In this document: positions 23,801-35,511 of the stretch, piece after piece
Position numbering within the stretch: the first letter of the stretch is position 1
How the letters are laid out: each line of letters starts with the position of its first letter
Assembly: GCA_030063045.1 (NCBI GenBank)
Contig: JAQSEB010000057.1
Coordinates: 310,001-374,000, forward strand
Direction: 5' to 3'
Length of the DNA: 64,000 bases
Source: Pratylenchus scribneri
Taxonomy: Eukaryota > Nematoda > Chromadorea > Rhabditida > Pratylenchidae
The notes under the pieces: model-generated
The model's input: only the letters and a program-made list of their open reading frames with translations
Told to the model about the DNA's origin: nothing
Database searches by the model: none
Position numbers and translations under genes: made by a program

Positions 23801-26800
23801 ATTATGGAAATTTAGGTGCTGAAAATTGAGCGAGAGGAGGAGACAAAGCGATTCAAGAAGGAAATTGGGAATCGACATTTGCTCTGGCATGGAAGTCGCC
23901 TTTCAAATTATGCGGGCATTCTCTCACAAGGACTTCGAATTGCACCACCCGAAGCGCCCGTTGTAAGAATTTTATTTAATTAAGGAAAAGAAAATTTTTA
24001 TTATTTTTTAAGACTGGATATATGTTCGGGAAAGGAATTTATACGGCGGATATGGTCACAAAATCGGCAAATTATTGTTACACAATGGACGGAGAAGGAT
24101 TACTTTTGCTTTGCGATGTTGCCTTGGGGAATATGCAATTGGAGAAAGATGGAAAAGATATAAAGAAGCCGAAAAAGGGCAAAAATAGTGTAAAAGGTAA
24201 AAAACATAAATGAGATAGTTAATATTTTTGAGCTGATTTAAAGGAGTTGGTGGAACTGGGCCGAATCCGGCTGAAAATGAACATTTTGGCGAAATGACTG
24301 TGCCTTGCGGGAAGCCGATTAAAAACAATGAGCAAGGATTGACATTGCTTTACAATGAGTGAATATTTTAATATTAATTAATTAAAATTAGGGTTGGCCC
24401 CCGTCCCCTCCCCGTCCCCGTTCCCCCCCCGTCCCCGGGCTTTTTTGCCCCCGTCCCCCGTCCCCGTCCCCGAAAATGAATATTCCCCGTCCCCGAATCC
24501 CTCCCCGTGGAGCCTCTCCCCGGCCGGGGACCCCGAAATTTCGGGGGAAATGTTTTTTCGGAAATTCAACTAAAAAGTCTTTTTTCTCTATTTTCATGTA
24601 TGAAAATTGATATTTTTAATGAAAAATAATCAATTTTTATTCATTAATTCGTTTTTTTCTTTAATCTTTCTTATATTTATTATTCATATTTCATTATTAA
24701 AAATTGAGCTATGGCCAATTATATGATATTTATAAATTAAATAAGAATTATTTTATAGAGAAAATGTCAAAAGTATTAATTTTTTACACCATTGATGAAC
24801 CGAATAATACAGCCAAATGCAAGAAATGCAAAAAAACACTCAAATATGTCAAAAAGCAAACTAAAGGATTATGGGATCACTTGGGGTCTTGCTCAAAAAC
24901 TGACTATGAAAAGCACCATCCAAAATATGCGAACAAAATTGAAATAGATAAACAACAAAATCTTCTCGGATTAGGCTTCAACAAGGTGGACCCTGCCATA
25001 CAACGACAAAAACAGAAAGAAGAATTGGTCGCGGGGATTGTATTGCGTCAAAATGCAGCGTTGAGTTTTGTTGAAGATGTTGGAGTCAAACAAATGTTCA
25101 AAGATGCTTATCCAGATTTGAAGGTTTTTAAAAGATATTGTAAATGATTTTTAATAAATATTTTTAAAGCTGAAAGGGCGCAAATATTTCCAAAAAGAAG
25201 TTATACCGAGAATGGCCAATGCCAGCAAAAATGCGATACGGGAAAGTATCGGGCTCAATTTTTACGCCATAACATCCGATGGATGGTCGAAGCCAACTCG
25301 TACACCTGCCTTATTGAGGTTTTTTATAATAAAAAAAAGATTAAAATTAAATATTTAATTAATTAAGCATCACCGTTCATCACATCAACAATTGGAAACG
25401 GCAGGACAAAGTTCTGGCTGCCATTGAAATTCCTGAAAAGCACACTGGCGATGCAATTTCGCAACTAATTGCAAATGAATTGGCAGCAAATAAACTAAAG
25501 GGGCAAAAAATGATCTGTTTGGTTCGGGACGATGCCTCCAATATGCGCCGTGCTTCCACATTACTCAATGTTGAAAGGTTTTTTTTAATTAAAATTTTAT
25601 TTTTTAAAATTATTTTTTTAGTTTTCAATGTTCAGCCCATTTCCTTCACCTTTGTGTTTGTGGGGCATTGAAATTTCAAGCATCAGCAGTTGGATTGGAA
25701 GAAGATGAATTTATTGGTCTCAATTTGAAAAACTTGATTCAAAAATGCAATGATTTTGTTAAATTTACTCGAACAAATCAAGGCGCATCTTTGTTGGAAA
25801 AAGCGCAGAAAAAATTAAATCCAAATCAAAAGACGAAAAAATTGATCAAAGTATTTATTTTTAATTATAATTTTATATTTAAATTATTATTCCAGCCAAT
25901 CTGCACTCGATGGAATTCAACTCTGGCTATGCTAAATTCAATAAGAGAGCAGAAGAAAGCCATTCAACTCATACAATCCAATGCAGAAGAACAAAATCAA
26001 ATTCCATCGAGAAAGAGGAGAATTGGAGGTGAAATGCGAGCAAATCAAATGGATTTTCCCAAATTCGACATGTTTGAATTTGGGGCCCTAAAAAACATTT
26101 GCACAGCATTGAAGCCCTTCGAAACTGCAACGAAAAAATTCAGCACTGAAATATCAACAGCCAGCTGTATTTTACCAACAATATTTGGGCTCAAACAACA
26201 TTTAACGGCACAATCGAATCGAAATCCAAACCCGGCAGCCATATTGGTCGACCAACTTTTGAGCGAAATCACTCTTCGATTGGAGAAATTTCGAGACCAC
26301 AATTTGCTCTGGTTTTGCACATTGATGGACCCAAGATTTGCGTATTGCAAAAAAATTGCATTGGATTGGAAAGATTTTGAAGAATTATTTATACAATTTT
26401 GCATTGAAAGTAATTATTTTTTTATTAATTACATTTAAATATTTTAATTTTTAGCATTAAAACTTGGTGAAAATGAGGCTGAACCCGAAAGAATTGAGGT
26501 TCAACAAGTCATCGATGAGCCCACTTCCAGCAGCAATATTTTCGCAGAAACGGATTTTGGCCAAGTAGCAATTGCCGATGATGAACAAGAATTGAGCGAT
26601 TTTGAGGATGAAAATATGGATGAGGAACCAGAAAGTGAAGATGAAAAAGGTTAATACTAAATAAATTAATAAATAATCAGGAATTTTTAGTCGAATTATG
26701 GCACAAGCCACAACGTGCGGCTTCACCGACAATTTCGGATGTGTCAGCCGCCAGCATCCAAATTTGTGCCGTGATCAAAGTAAATTAATTAAATTATTAA

Positions 26801-27740
26801 ATTTTTATGAAATAAAAACATATTTAGTCTGAATTGGTAACATACAGCGCGACGTTAACTATGGAGAACATCGACCCGGAGAAATTGGACATTTTCAAAT
26901 GGTGGGATGGTCATCAATTCCAATTTCCAATGCTTTCTCGTGCAGCCCGAGCACTTCATTCCATTCCTGCCACTTCCGTCTCATCAGAACGCCTTTTCAG
27001 CAAAGCAACATTGCTTTTCTCCAATAATTTGCGCAATAGGTTTAAAAATATTATTCTAATTTAATATTAAAATATTTTGACAATGAAGGCTCCATGCTAG
27101 CACTGTTCAAAATTTGCTGGTTGCAAAGGCCAATTTGATTTCGAATCCATTGTTGGAGGAGGAAAAAACAAAAGAAAATGAGCCAGAATCGGATGATGAG
27201 CCAATTTGGGAACAAATTCCGGATGGACTTTTATTATAAAATATTTTAAATCATTCAATTTTATTCTTTTTATTTATTTATTAGACGTTCGGAAAAATTT
27301 TGGAAATAAAAAGATTTTTTGAAAGTTGGAAAAAAATTTTTTCCAAGAAAGGGCAAATTCCCCGAAATTTCGGGGACCCCGTCCCCGTCCCCGTTCCCCT
27401 CCCCGCGAAGCTCTCCCCGTCCCCGTCCCCGAAGCTTGTCTCCCCGGAATTCCCCGTCCCCGAAAATCGTTCCCCGGGCGCCGGGGTCCAACCCTAATTA
27501 AAATTAACAAAACATAGCCATGAGGAAATAGTCAAATGGAAATGAATGACATGGGTTCGAATCTCTTTGGGAGAAAATAATTTTTTAATAAGATTTTTAA
27601 TTTTAACAAAAAATAATATTCAAATAATTATTAAATATATTATTTTTATTTTCAATTCATTCAGGTATATTGTCTATGATGAGGCACAAATCCAGATGCG
27701 CTATGTTTGCCGAGTCAAATTCAACAACAAATTGCTTTAA
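20849..27740 (+). CDS. parp-1: Poly(ADP-ribose) polymerase 1
   Basis: Nuclear DNA-break sensor that attaches ADP-ribose chains from NAD+. Domains in order: zinc finger 1 ([35 protein letters not shown]), zinc finger 2 ([20 protein letters not shown]), PADR1 ([14 protein letters not shown], ending PCLYTS), WGR ([16 protein letters not shown]), helical regulatory domain ([14 protein letters not shown]), and catalytic ADP-ribosyltransferase. The H-Y-E triad is visible: His in LLWHGSRL, Tyr in [11 protein letters not shown], Glu in [14 protein letters not shown] see no BRCT domain between PADR1 and WGR. The ATG at 20849 follows an acceptor-like AG. The final intron (24359-27664) cuts the catalytic Glu codon (GA|G) and carries a complete hAT transposon. 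If splicing fails, the protein loses its chain-elongation Glu. Confidence 0.95.
24390..27495 (+). mobile_element. hAT transposon inside last PARP-1 intron
   Basis: A 3106-bp element with short terminal inverted repeats (AGGGTTGGCCCC on the left, complement of AGGGTTGGACCCC on the right). The sequence AATTAAAATT directly abuts both ends (24380-24389 and 27496-27505); hAT duplications are normally 8 bp, so part of this may be chance in AT-rich DNA. Both subterminal regions are crowded with CCCCGTCCCCG units (about 24395-24545 and 27355-27490), both C-rich on this strand, plus the palindrome CCCCGAAATTTCGGGG. It carries an intact-looking transposase gene in the same orientation as PARP-1. Confidence 0.9.
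24764..27239 (+). CDS. hAT transposase
   Basis: Start at 24764, stop at 27239, eight or so exons with GT-AG borders. N-terminal BED-type zinc finger ([25 protein letters not shown]). The catalytic domain shows [20 protein letters not shown] (first Asp), [13 protein letters not shown] (second Asp), [30 protein letters not shown] (the hAT C-x2-(H) and RW motifs), [11 protein letters not shown]. An acidic spacer follows, then the C-terminal dimerisation region [36 protein letters not shown], ending QIPDGLLL. Length about 640 residues, normal for the family. All frames remain open after splicing, so the copy looks recent and possibly active. Earlier leucine-type starts near 24704 are less likely. 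Confidence 0.9.
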
Positions 27741-28582
27741 ATAAATTGATGGAAGAAAAGAAGAAATGGCAAAATATTGAAGGCCAAAATTGGGCGGATC
27801 TCAAATTGATGACATTATTTTTGATCCCCGTTAAATTATTTTTATTTATTTTTTTGATTTTGGATAAACCAGATTTGGGTTTTTTATTTTAATTGTGGGT
27901 TTTCCCATTTTCATTTTCCCCCTAATCAAATTGGATTAGTCAATTCTCATTCAAATTATTCAATTCGCCCTCACCCACCCTTTGTATAGACACCTCACAA
28001 ACATTTTCAACGACCTTTTCGCGCATTTGACGCGTCACAATGAAAAGGTGGGGAATAAACAAGAAGAATAAGAACAAATTCCTCCTTCCAATTCCAATTT
28101 AACCAATTTATTTGAACTTTAAAGGGACAAAAACCCAATTTCACCTTTCAATTTTTTGTACGGCGGAAATCGACGAAAATTCCCCTTTTTCCCACATTCC
28201 GGAGTGGTTCATTCTTGCCTGAACAACGATCGAGAAAGACCGAATTTCACATTTTGAAGTGATTTTTTATTGTCGACCATCCAATTCAAAATTGAATATT
28301 TCTACCAATTCATTCAAAGGGAGGTGTTCAATTTGTTCATTCCTTCCTGAATCATCCATCTCCGATGATTTTGTGGAGAATTTTTCCATTTTTATTGCCA
28401 TCATTTTCCTTGGCTGCCATTTTCAACCGATTTTCGCCATCTTGGGACAAACCCAAAAGGTTGCATCCCTCTCCCCTCCCCCTCCTTCCTTATTAAAATG
28501 TCCGATTTTTTGTAAGTTTGACACTGAATCGAACTCTGAAAATCAAAATAGAATTATTGGCCAATTTTGGTGCCTCCGAGGG
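27741..28582. other. Intergenic stretch, no gene recognised
   Basis: Holds the PARP-1 3' flank and an open frame of 130 codons (28259-28651) with no similarity I can name, overlapping in another frame the gene that follows. I see no RNA gene or clear regulatory site. Confidence 0.5.
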
Positions 28583-28950
28583 AATGAAACGAATGGCAGA
28601 GAGAGCAATTTTGGACGTTTTCTCCGGCACATGGCCAAGCACCGGGGATGAATCCGATTACATTGGGGAGGTGAAAATTTGATTGAATTCAACAGCCTTA
28701 AGGCCATTTTACCATATAAAGGTGATGGAACGGCATTTTGGCGGATTTTGGGCAGTTTACATTTTTGTGAGTCCCTCCTTTCAATGTGATTAAATTCCCT
28801 CATAAAAAGGATGTGGATTTCGATGCGGCCTACACAATTGTGCGCCGATCGCCCAGTTATTTGCTATTCGGGGTCAACAATCGAGCAATCCTTGTTGCCA
28901 AGGAAGGAAATGGGAAAAGGCACAATTTTGGCAATTCCATATTAATATGA
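28583..28950 (+). CDS. Divergent dynein light chain (LC8)-like protein
   Basis: Three exons join in phase: 28583-28672 (MKRMAERAILDVFSG, SDYIGE), about 28722-28769 (VMERHFGGFWAVYIF), and about 28811-28950 (DVDFDAAYTIVRRSPSYLLF, GVNNRAILVAKEG), stop at 28950. The pattern of a helix, then YI-x-E-x2-x-HFG-x2-W-x-V-x-I, a middle strand, and YLLFGVNNRAILVAKEG resembles the LC8 fold order (YIKKEFDKKY, W-x-x-VG-x-NFG, FIYF, AILLFK). LC8 proteins are dimeric hubs of dynein and other complexes. Similarity is by eye and weak; an upstream exon may exist. It could be an unrelated small protein. Confidence 0.45.
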
Positions 28951-29137
28951 GAAGAGGAAATATTGGGCCAATCAACGAATCTCCTTTATTAATCATAAAA
29001 GAACTATATTTATTTTTGATTTCTCCAAAATTTTTTTTTTAAATAAATATAACCTACTTTGAAATTGGAATGTGTATTTCAGCTTTCTTTAATATTCTAT
29101 ATTCTTTTTTAAATAACCATAGGAGGCTTTTAGGCAG

Positions 29138-29697
29138 CAGGAAAATTTTCCGATTTAGGGCAAATAAGCGGAATTATTCTAAGCGAAAACACAAACAAGG
29201 CGGAATTATTCTAAGCGAAAACACAAACAGGCGGAATTATTCTAAACGAAAACACAAACAGGCGGAATTATTCTAAGCAAACAGGCGGAATTATTCTAAG
29301 CGAAAACACAAACAGGCGGAATTATTCTAAGCGAAAACACAAACCAGGCGGAATTATTCTAAGCGAAAACACAAACAGGCGGAATTATTCTAAGCGAAAA
29401 CACAAACAGGCGGAATTATTTTAAGCAAACAGGCGGAATTATTCTAAGCGAAAACACAAAAAGGCGGAATTATTCGAAAACACAAACAGGCGGAATTATT
29501 CTAAGCAAACAGGCGGAATTATTCTAAGCGAAAATACAAAACAGGCGGAATTATTCTAAGCGAAAACACAAACAGGCGGAATTATTCTAAGCAAACAGGC
29601 GGAATTATTCTTAGCGAAAACACAAACAGGCGGAATTATTCTAAACGAAAACACAAACAGGCGGAATTATTCTAAGCGAAAACACAAAAAGGCGGAA
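29138..29697 (+). repeat. Minisatellite, 30-31-bp unit (array 1)
   Basis: About 18 imperfect copies of GGCGGAATTATTCTAAGCG plus AAAACACAAACA. Some units are cut to AAGCAAACAGGCGG (about 18 bp). The same unit recurs in reverse orientation at 48.1 and 52.6 kb. No coding potential beyond the repeat. Confidence 0.95.
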
Positions 29698-30571
29698 CCT
29701 CCTTATTAAATAATCCATTGCCTTTGGGAATCTTCACTTATCAGAAATGAGGGAACACAAATTTTTCTCTTGTCTTTGTCTGAGCGAGAATACGGTATGT
29801 TGAAAATCGAGGACCCTCTTCTTTCCCTTCTTTTAAATCGAGGAAGAAATAAATTGAATTTGCCTACGGCTGTAAATGAGAAGAAGAAGAAAGAGTACGG
29901 TATCTCGGGATTATCATTGATTGAAAAGGAAAAGAATGGACTCCTGGTTGAGTCGTTGGCCTAAATTTATTGGCCTTTTTGTTGGCCCAAGGGAATTCAT
30001 CATTTAATATTATGGATATTTTGCGCATCGAATGAATCAACCATCCACCAATCATTTTGATATAATTTGCATTTATTTATTTATTCTTTTTTATTAAATT
30101 CCTCTCTTCTCCATGTGAAATAATTTGGTGGGAAATAAATTAGAACGGGAGAAAATGAGAATGGAATGAATTGAATGACTTTTTTGACAAAAATCAATGA
30201 AAACAAAAGAAAAGATTGAATGAATGAATGAAAGGCGGCATAATTTCGACATTGTTTTTGGGTGAATGCAATCAGCAAACCAGGACCAGGACCACAAAAA
30301 ATGAATGACGAAAAGAAACCGACCTGAAAGGGAAGGCGAACAATGGCGAAAATGAAGAAATTGGGCAAATAAATGTGGACATAAAAAGATGAATAATTTG
30401 GGAGGAAGGAATTCACATGGGAGAGAGGAATAAATGAATGAGGTGGAGGTGAGGGGGGGGGAGGGGAGGGGTATCTCAAAAGGCGAAAACGAAGGCTGGC
30501 AATTTGACCATTGGATGATGCTTCACAAATAATCTGCTTTTTCCCAAAATGTCCAAAACATTGCATTCTCA
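29698..30571. other. Intergenic stretch downstream of collagen
   Basis: Contains the 3' flank of the collagen gene and open frames without recognisable domains (29770-29964 and, opposite, 30081-30575). The latter is low-complexity Phe/Pro/Ser and probably collagen 3' UTR. No gene claimed. Confidence 0.5.
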
Positions 30572-32290
30572 TCAATGATAGGGACCGGCTCCACCGCCTC
30601 CTCCACGGCCGCCAGCTTCGGCAAAGTAACTAATTGAGGAAGGAGGGAATATTTTAGAATTGATTAAATGGCTAAAACCCTGGTGGAGTTCTTGGTTCCG
30701 GACAATGGTCGCAGGCTCCCTTCTCGCCATCTTGGCCTGGTGGACCGGCGGGACCTGAAATGGAATGGAAAATATTTCAAAATTTGGCCTCTTTTCTTGC
30801 CTGGTCCTCCAGCGCGTCCTTCACGTCCCGGTTTGCCAGAATCGCCCGGTGGGCCTGGAGGACCTTCGAATGATTGACCATCCGGTCCAGGCTGTCCCTT
30901 GGGGCCTGAAATTATTTTATGAATTTGTCCAATTTAAATAAATCTATGCCTTGTTCTCCAGGTGGACCGGGTGGGCCAGCAGGGCCTAAAAATGTTGAAA
31001 ATTTAATTAAACAAAGGACTTTTGGTATTTTATTGCCTTGTGGGCCTGGAACTGGAATAAGGCGACCGGGTTGGCCCTGATGAGGGATTAAAAGGTTTAA
31101 ATATATTCATCACATTATTTTCACTTACGGGTGAGCCTCGGGGCCCTTCACGGCCAGGACGACCGACTGGTCCAGGTTGTCCTTGCATTCCCTGTTCGCC
31201 GGGCACTCCGTCACGTGGAGGCTCACCGGGAGAACCTTTTGGTCCTGGTGGTCCCTTTAAATGAATAAAAAAAGAGTAAATTTGACGATGGATGGCCAAA
31301 ATTGGACCTTTGAACCGGCGGGACCTAAAATGAATATTAAAATTATGAGGGAAAAAGGAATTTTTGGAATTCACCTTGAGGTCCAGGTGGTCCGGCGGGG
31401 CAAATCTAAATGAAAGAAATGATTATTTCAATTTCAATGTGTAAAATTAAATATACAATGCATGGCTCCTCTGGTGCCGCAGGCAATGTTTGGGCATCCT
31501 TCCCATTGTTCCCGTCCTTTCCATTGTTTCCATCCTCTCCATCTTGGCCTAAAATTGAAAAAGGTTTACATTGAATGTTCCCCCAATTTTGGACAAACCA
31601 GGCTCTCCTTCGGGTCCAGCCGGCCCCGGTGGTCCTTGATGGCAAGTACAGCAAACCGGCACTGCCTCTGGGGCAACCACCGGTTGGTAACCGGCAGCGG
31701 CTTGGCCGTATTGTTGGCCACCGCCTCCGCCACCGCCAACTGGGCCTTGTGGCACCGATGATTGGGCACCGCCGGATGGGCCACCTCCGGATGGTCCGGC
31801 GCCCGATGGGCCTCCGCCACCGCCGCCTCCACTTTCGTATCCGGCTCCGGTTGCGGAACTCTCTGGCACCCATTGACCGAAGAGCCATCCACGTTTAATT
31901 CGGTTGACGTGTCCTTTGCCAATTTGCAATGCGGTCATTTCCAACCACATATCACGACTTCGAGCCTAGAAAAATATGCAAATTTTGGGGTGATGATTGG
32001 GCAAATGTTTTTTGCCTTGCAATAATCCGTTTCCACCATCAAATGCGATTGGAAGGATTGGACATAATTATAGAGCATGGGCAAAGTGACGACCGAGGCA
32101 ATTACGGCCACCTGCACAAAACAATGAAAAGAAATATTCAAAATGGAGTGGATTCGGATTCACCGTCGAAACGACCACAGCCACAAAGGCAATGCGGCGC
32201 ATTTGACGGTGTTCTTCCTACACACAAAAATATCATCAAATATATTGCCACATTGTTTACCGTCTCCTTCTGGCATTGCTGTGGCTCCAT
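30572..32290 (-). CDS. Nematode cuticle collagen
   Basis: Structural protein of the exoskeleton. Start at 32290 gives MEPQQCQKETEEHRQMRRIA, then a membrane/signal anchor (VAVVVSTVAVIASVVTLPML), the nematode cuticle collagen N-terminal domain (YNYVQSFQSHLMVETDYCKA), and a furin-type site HVNRIKR. A Gly/Ser/Gln-rich spacer and paired Cys (VPVCCTCHQGPPGPAG) follow, then interrupted Gly-X-Y blocks, and the C-terminal DGEKGACDHCPEPRTPPGY with a Gly-rich tail ending GAGPYH. About nine short introns. One, 31966-32015, has a GC donor. Upstream in-frame Met at 32329 is possible but lies before an acceptor-like CTCAG. The paralogue is not named. Confidence 0.95.
31966..32015 (-). other. GC-AG intron in collagen
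   Basis: DYCK-ARSRDMWLEM is continuous only if the intron begins GCAAAAAACA after TTGCAAG and ends TTTTTCTAG. No GT donor is present in the flanking bases. Confidence 0.75.
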
Positions 32291-32329
32291 TGCCGTGACA
32301 CAGACGACTTTGGCGCTGAGGACAAACAA

Positions 32330-33146
32330 AAAGGGCGTGAGGATCGGAAGGACAAAATATGGCCTTCTCGCCTGGAATGAACAAATGAATGATTCTATTA
32401 AGGCGAATTAAAGGGAAATATGAAGAAGAAAGATCCGGCTTATATGATAAACTAAAGGGGAATGGGTGAAGGAATTTGGAGGAAATTGGCGCCCGAAAAT
32501 CTTTTTCCGCCACTACGAATAAACACTGGACTGGATTTGTTCAGCTCATTGCCCACTGATTTTATAGCCCTTGCCTATTAGTATCGTCAATGAAAAAGCT
32601 GGATCCGTGAATTCATCGGCGGACGACACAACAACAGCACAGTGGTTCTTTTTGCAGCGACAAACCCAACCCAAAAGAGGAATGAATGAAGAATGGAAGG
32701 AATAATCAACTTCAATTATCAAACCAAACCCCCAATCAGCAAGCAGCATAGCTTAACTCGTTCGAATGACCACAAAATGGTGGCGGTGGATGTGAGAATG
32801 ATTTGGATAGGAGCGGATATCCAACCAATCCAAAGAATGATTGATGATGGGCGAAATCAAAAAAGGATTCAAGAATTTGCAGAAATCTGTCAGATTTTTG
32901 TTGAATTTATGCAACCCATTAATCATTCTTCATCGTCAGAATAACAGAATCTTATAAATAATCTATGATAAAACATAATTTGGATGAAAAATTATGCCGG
33001 AGGCCATCAACTCCAAAATTTTCAATACTGTATTAAAAAGGAATATTCAATATATTTTTCAAAATTTAACTTTCTGGCATTTTGTTATTTAAAAATTATT
33101 AAAATGCAAAATAAAAAAAAATTATTAAATGCAAAAGGTGACTTTT
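32330..33146. other. Intergenic stretch upstream of collagen
   Basis: Expected promoter region of the collagen gene. The open frames here are short and unrelated to each other. I see no gene and no site I can name. Confidence 0.45.
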
Positions 33147-33282
33147 CAATTTGCCAACTTTTCATTTTGCCAACCCCCCTATTTTATTTCATTTTGCCAA
33201 CCCTTATATTTGTTTTCTTTTTGCCAACCTTTCAAAATGCCAACCTTCCTATTTTATTTCATTTTGCCAACCTTCCTTATTT
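33147..33282. repeat. Left inverted repeat, TTTTGCCAAC motif array
   Basis: Six or so copies of TTTTGCCAAC separated by CCCCTATTTTATTTCA-type spacers. The reverse complement of the array, including the TATTTGTTTTCTTTTTGCC variant, occurs at 35512-35646 beyond the FLYWCH gene. Confidence 0.8.
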
Positions 33283-33698
33283 TTATTTGTTTCGGCATTC
33301 TGGGCCAAATTTTGCGGCCATTTCGCATTCATTTAGATTTTCGACCATGCTGAATTTGATTTTGACAATATTTCAATTCAATTGGCGGCACTTTTTCATG
33401 GAAATCAGCAAAATAAATGCCGAAAATTTCATTCATCAATTCCAAGGAGGAAAAAATCATTCTAGCCAAATTAAATATTCCAATAATAAAGTTTTTTGGC
33501 AAAATTTATTCCAAAATAAAAGAAAATGTGTATAATCCAGAAAAAATAAAGGAAATATGATGTGGAAAAATCAAAAATAGAGGGAAAAATCGTTGAATAG
33601 ATCATCAAAAAATGTAGAAAAAACCGGTGGAATTTATCAAATGGAATAATTATTGAATAGATCAAAATTGAAGAAAATAACCGATGGAATGCAAATAA

Positions 33699-35324
33699 TT
33701 AATAAATTGGTTGGGATTGAGATGAAGTGGAAGGCATAGTATTCAAATCGATAGTATGCGTGGGGGAGCGGAGAATTGGGCGTTTGATATCACGAATAAA
33801 ATCGTCTGTGGGATCATCATTTTCATCAAATTCTTCATATTCTTCTTCACTTTCATCATCATTCTCATCATTTGCTTCATCCTCATTCGCTGATTCTTCA
33901 TCGCCAATTTTCTCCACATCAATTCGAAGCCCGGCGAAATAATAGCCAAGGTGATGTGCCAACCGATCCAATGTTCCAATGATGGCCTGCTGACTTCCAT
34001 ATCCGGCATTCTGGAGGAGTTCTTCTTGCACATCTTCCATTTGGATGGCATACTTTCGTTGATGGCTTTCATTTTTTTTGGGCCTCTTTGAGTGTTTTCT
34101 GCACCGCTGCCTCACGATTGACGTATCTGGGCTTGCGGTTTGCGTTTGTTGCTGGCATCAATTTTGTTGATCGATTGTTGTCCAATTGTTTGTCGAAATT
34201 GTCCCAAAATGCCATCAAATAATCCGACATGGATGGATGACAGCCCAGACTTTTCTGAATTTATTTGTATCATAAATAAATTTAATTCTATTAAACTAAC
34301 CGAAAAGTGACAATGAGACGACTCCATTGCATTATTGGTCCTTGGCGATGCTTCGATGGCCTCTTTGTGAATGTTCCAAAATGCCGGCGGATGAATTGGA
34401 TGCCCTCGAGTGACGGCCCCAACAACAATGCGTCGCGGTGGTGGAGGATTGAGGCTCAATGCCGTGGAATTCATTGGCTGATCGATTTGATTGTTGCGAT
34501 TATTCACTAAATTTAATTTAATTTTTTTGAATAATATTAAAAATTTTACATGGAAAAATTGGAGACAATTCATTCGGTGCCGGCCCCATGTATGTGTCCT
34601 TGAAGTAGGCTAGGAATTTATCCATTTGTGCCTCCTTTGGTGCCATATCGCGGATGATTCCGAAGGCCCGGTGCACATGTTGGTGGCCGTGTTCGCATTT
34701 CCGAACATTTTTTCTTTTTCGCTGAAATAATCGAAATTAATTTTTATCAATTATTTAATTTTTAAATTTAATCTACCGATGCGCCACGATGCGCAATGCG
34801 TTGGTTGATCCCATCGCCATGAATGTGCCATCGTGGACTGTGCCCCTCACTTTGGCAATCAATTGGCCAGGCCTCGCCCTGGGCTCTGCCTGAATACGTT
34901 CTTTCAATTCGCATAGTTTTCTTTTTGCATTTTGCTCGCCCGGCACTGTATCATGATCGTGTTCGAATTTGTTCCGCTTGCCCTTCATTTTGCCATTTTT
35001 CTCGGTGACAATTGCTGTTGCCCGACATTTTCGGTCCAGAGCGCATCTCCAGGAATTTTTGTTTTTTGAAGTTCGCAAATATCTGTATCCTGAATTTTTA
35101 AGTGGACTTTATATTTAAAAATTTACTTTCAAACCTTCATGCCATATTGCGTTGCCAATTCGCTCAAATTCGATTAATCCATCGTTTTCAATATTCTCTT
35201 CAATTTCCTCTGCCAAATCTTCGTCCACATTCATTTCGTCAATCATTTCTTCTTCCTGCTGTTGTTGCATTTTTCGGCGCCTATTTTTGCATTTTTCTAG
35301 TAATGCCCGATTATTTGGCATCAT
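33699..35324 (-). pseudogene. FLYWCH-finger, transposase-derived gene, probably broken
   Basis: Exons from 35324: a charged region with QQQQEEEMIDE, then a FLYWCH-type zinc finger (RTSKNKNSWRCALDRKCRAT, FEHDHDTVPG), ALRIVAHR, RKRKNVRKCEHGH, FGIIRDMAPKEAQMDKFLAY, FKDTYMG, then FWNIHKEAIEASPRTNNAME with SSHCHFS, the signature of the C-terminal part of MULE-type transposases of this class. The catalytic Asp region is absent between the two halves. Near 34.08-34.14 kb the best frame switches twice, once at a run of 8 A, and a last acidic region (to 33699) runs in a third frame. So the gene looks like a decayed or domesticated derivative. It is enclosed by the inverted repeats at 33.15 and 35.5 kb. 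Confidence 0.65.
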
Positions 35325-35511
35325 TTTGTTAATTAATTCTCTGAAAATTACAAAATATAATCATTATGCGTCAATTAATTGAATATAATATTTGGAATAA
35401 AAATTTTTGAAAAGCCGATGCCAGAATCGGATCCGGCATGGTCGAAAACCCTATGGGAGATGTAATTGGCACTTAATTAGCATAGAATAAGCCGGGGAAA
35501 TAATAAAAAAC

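Noticed and set aside
24378..24597. Arg/Gly-rich open frames on the minus strand
   Set aside because: Produced by the CCCCGTCCCCG arrays of the hAT end; same at 27270-27517.
27540..27580. tRNA B-box-like GGGTTCGAATC
   Set aside because: No matching A-box, acceptor stem or anticodon arm can be drawn around it.
29138..29697. CRISPR-like array
   Set aside because: Regular 30-bp repeats without unique spacers of constant length; eukaryotic minisatellite.
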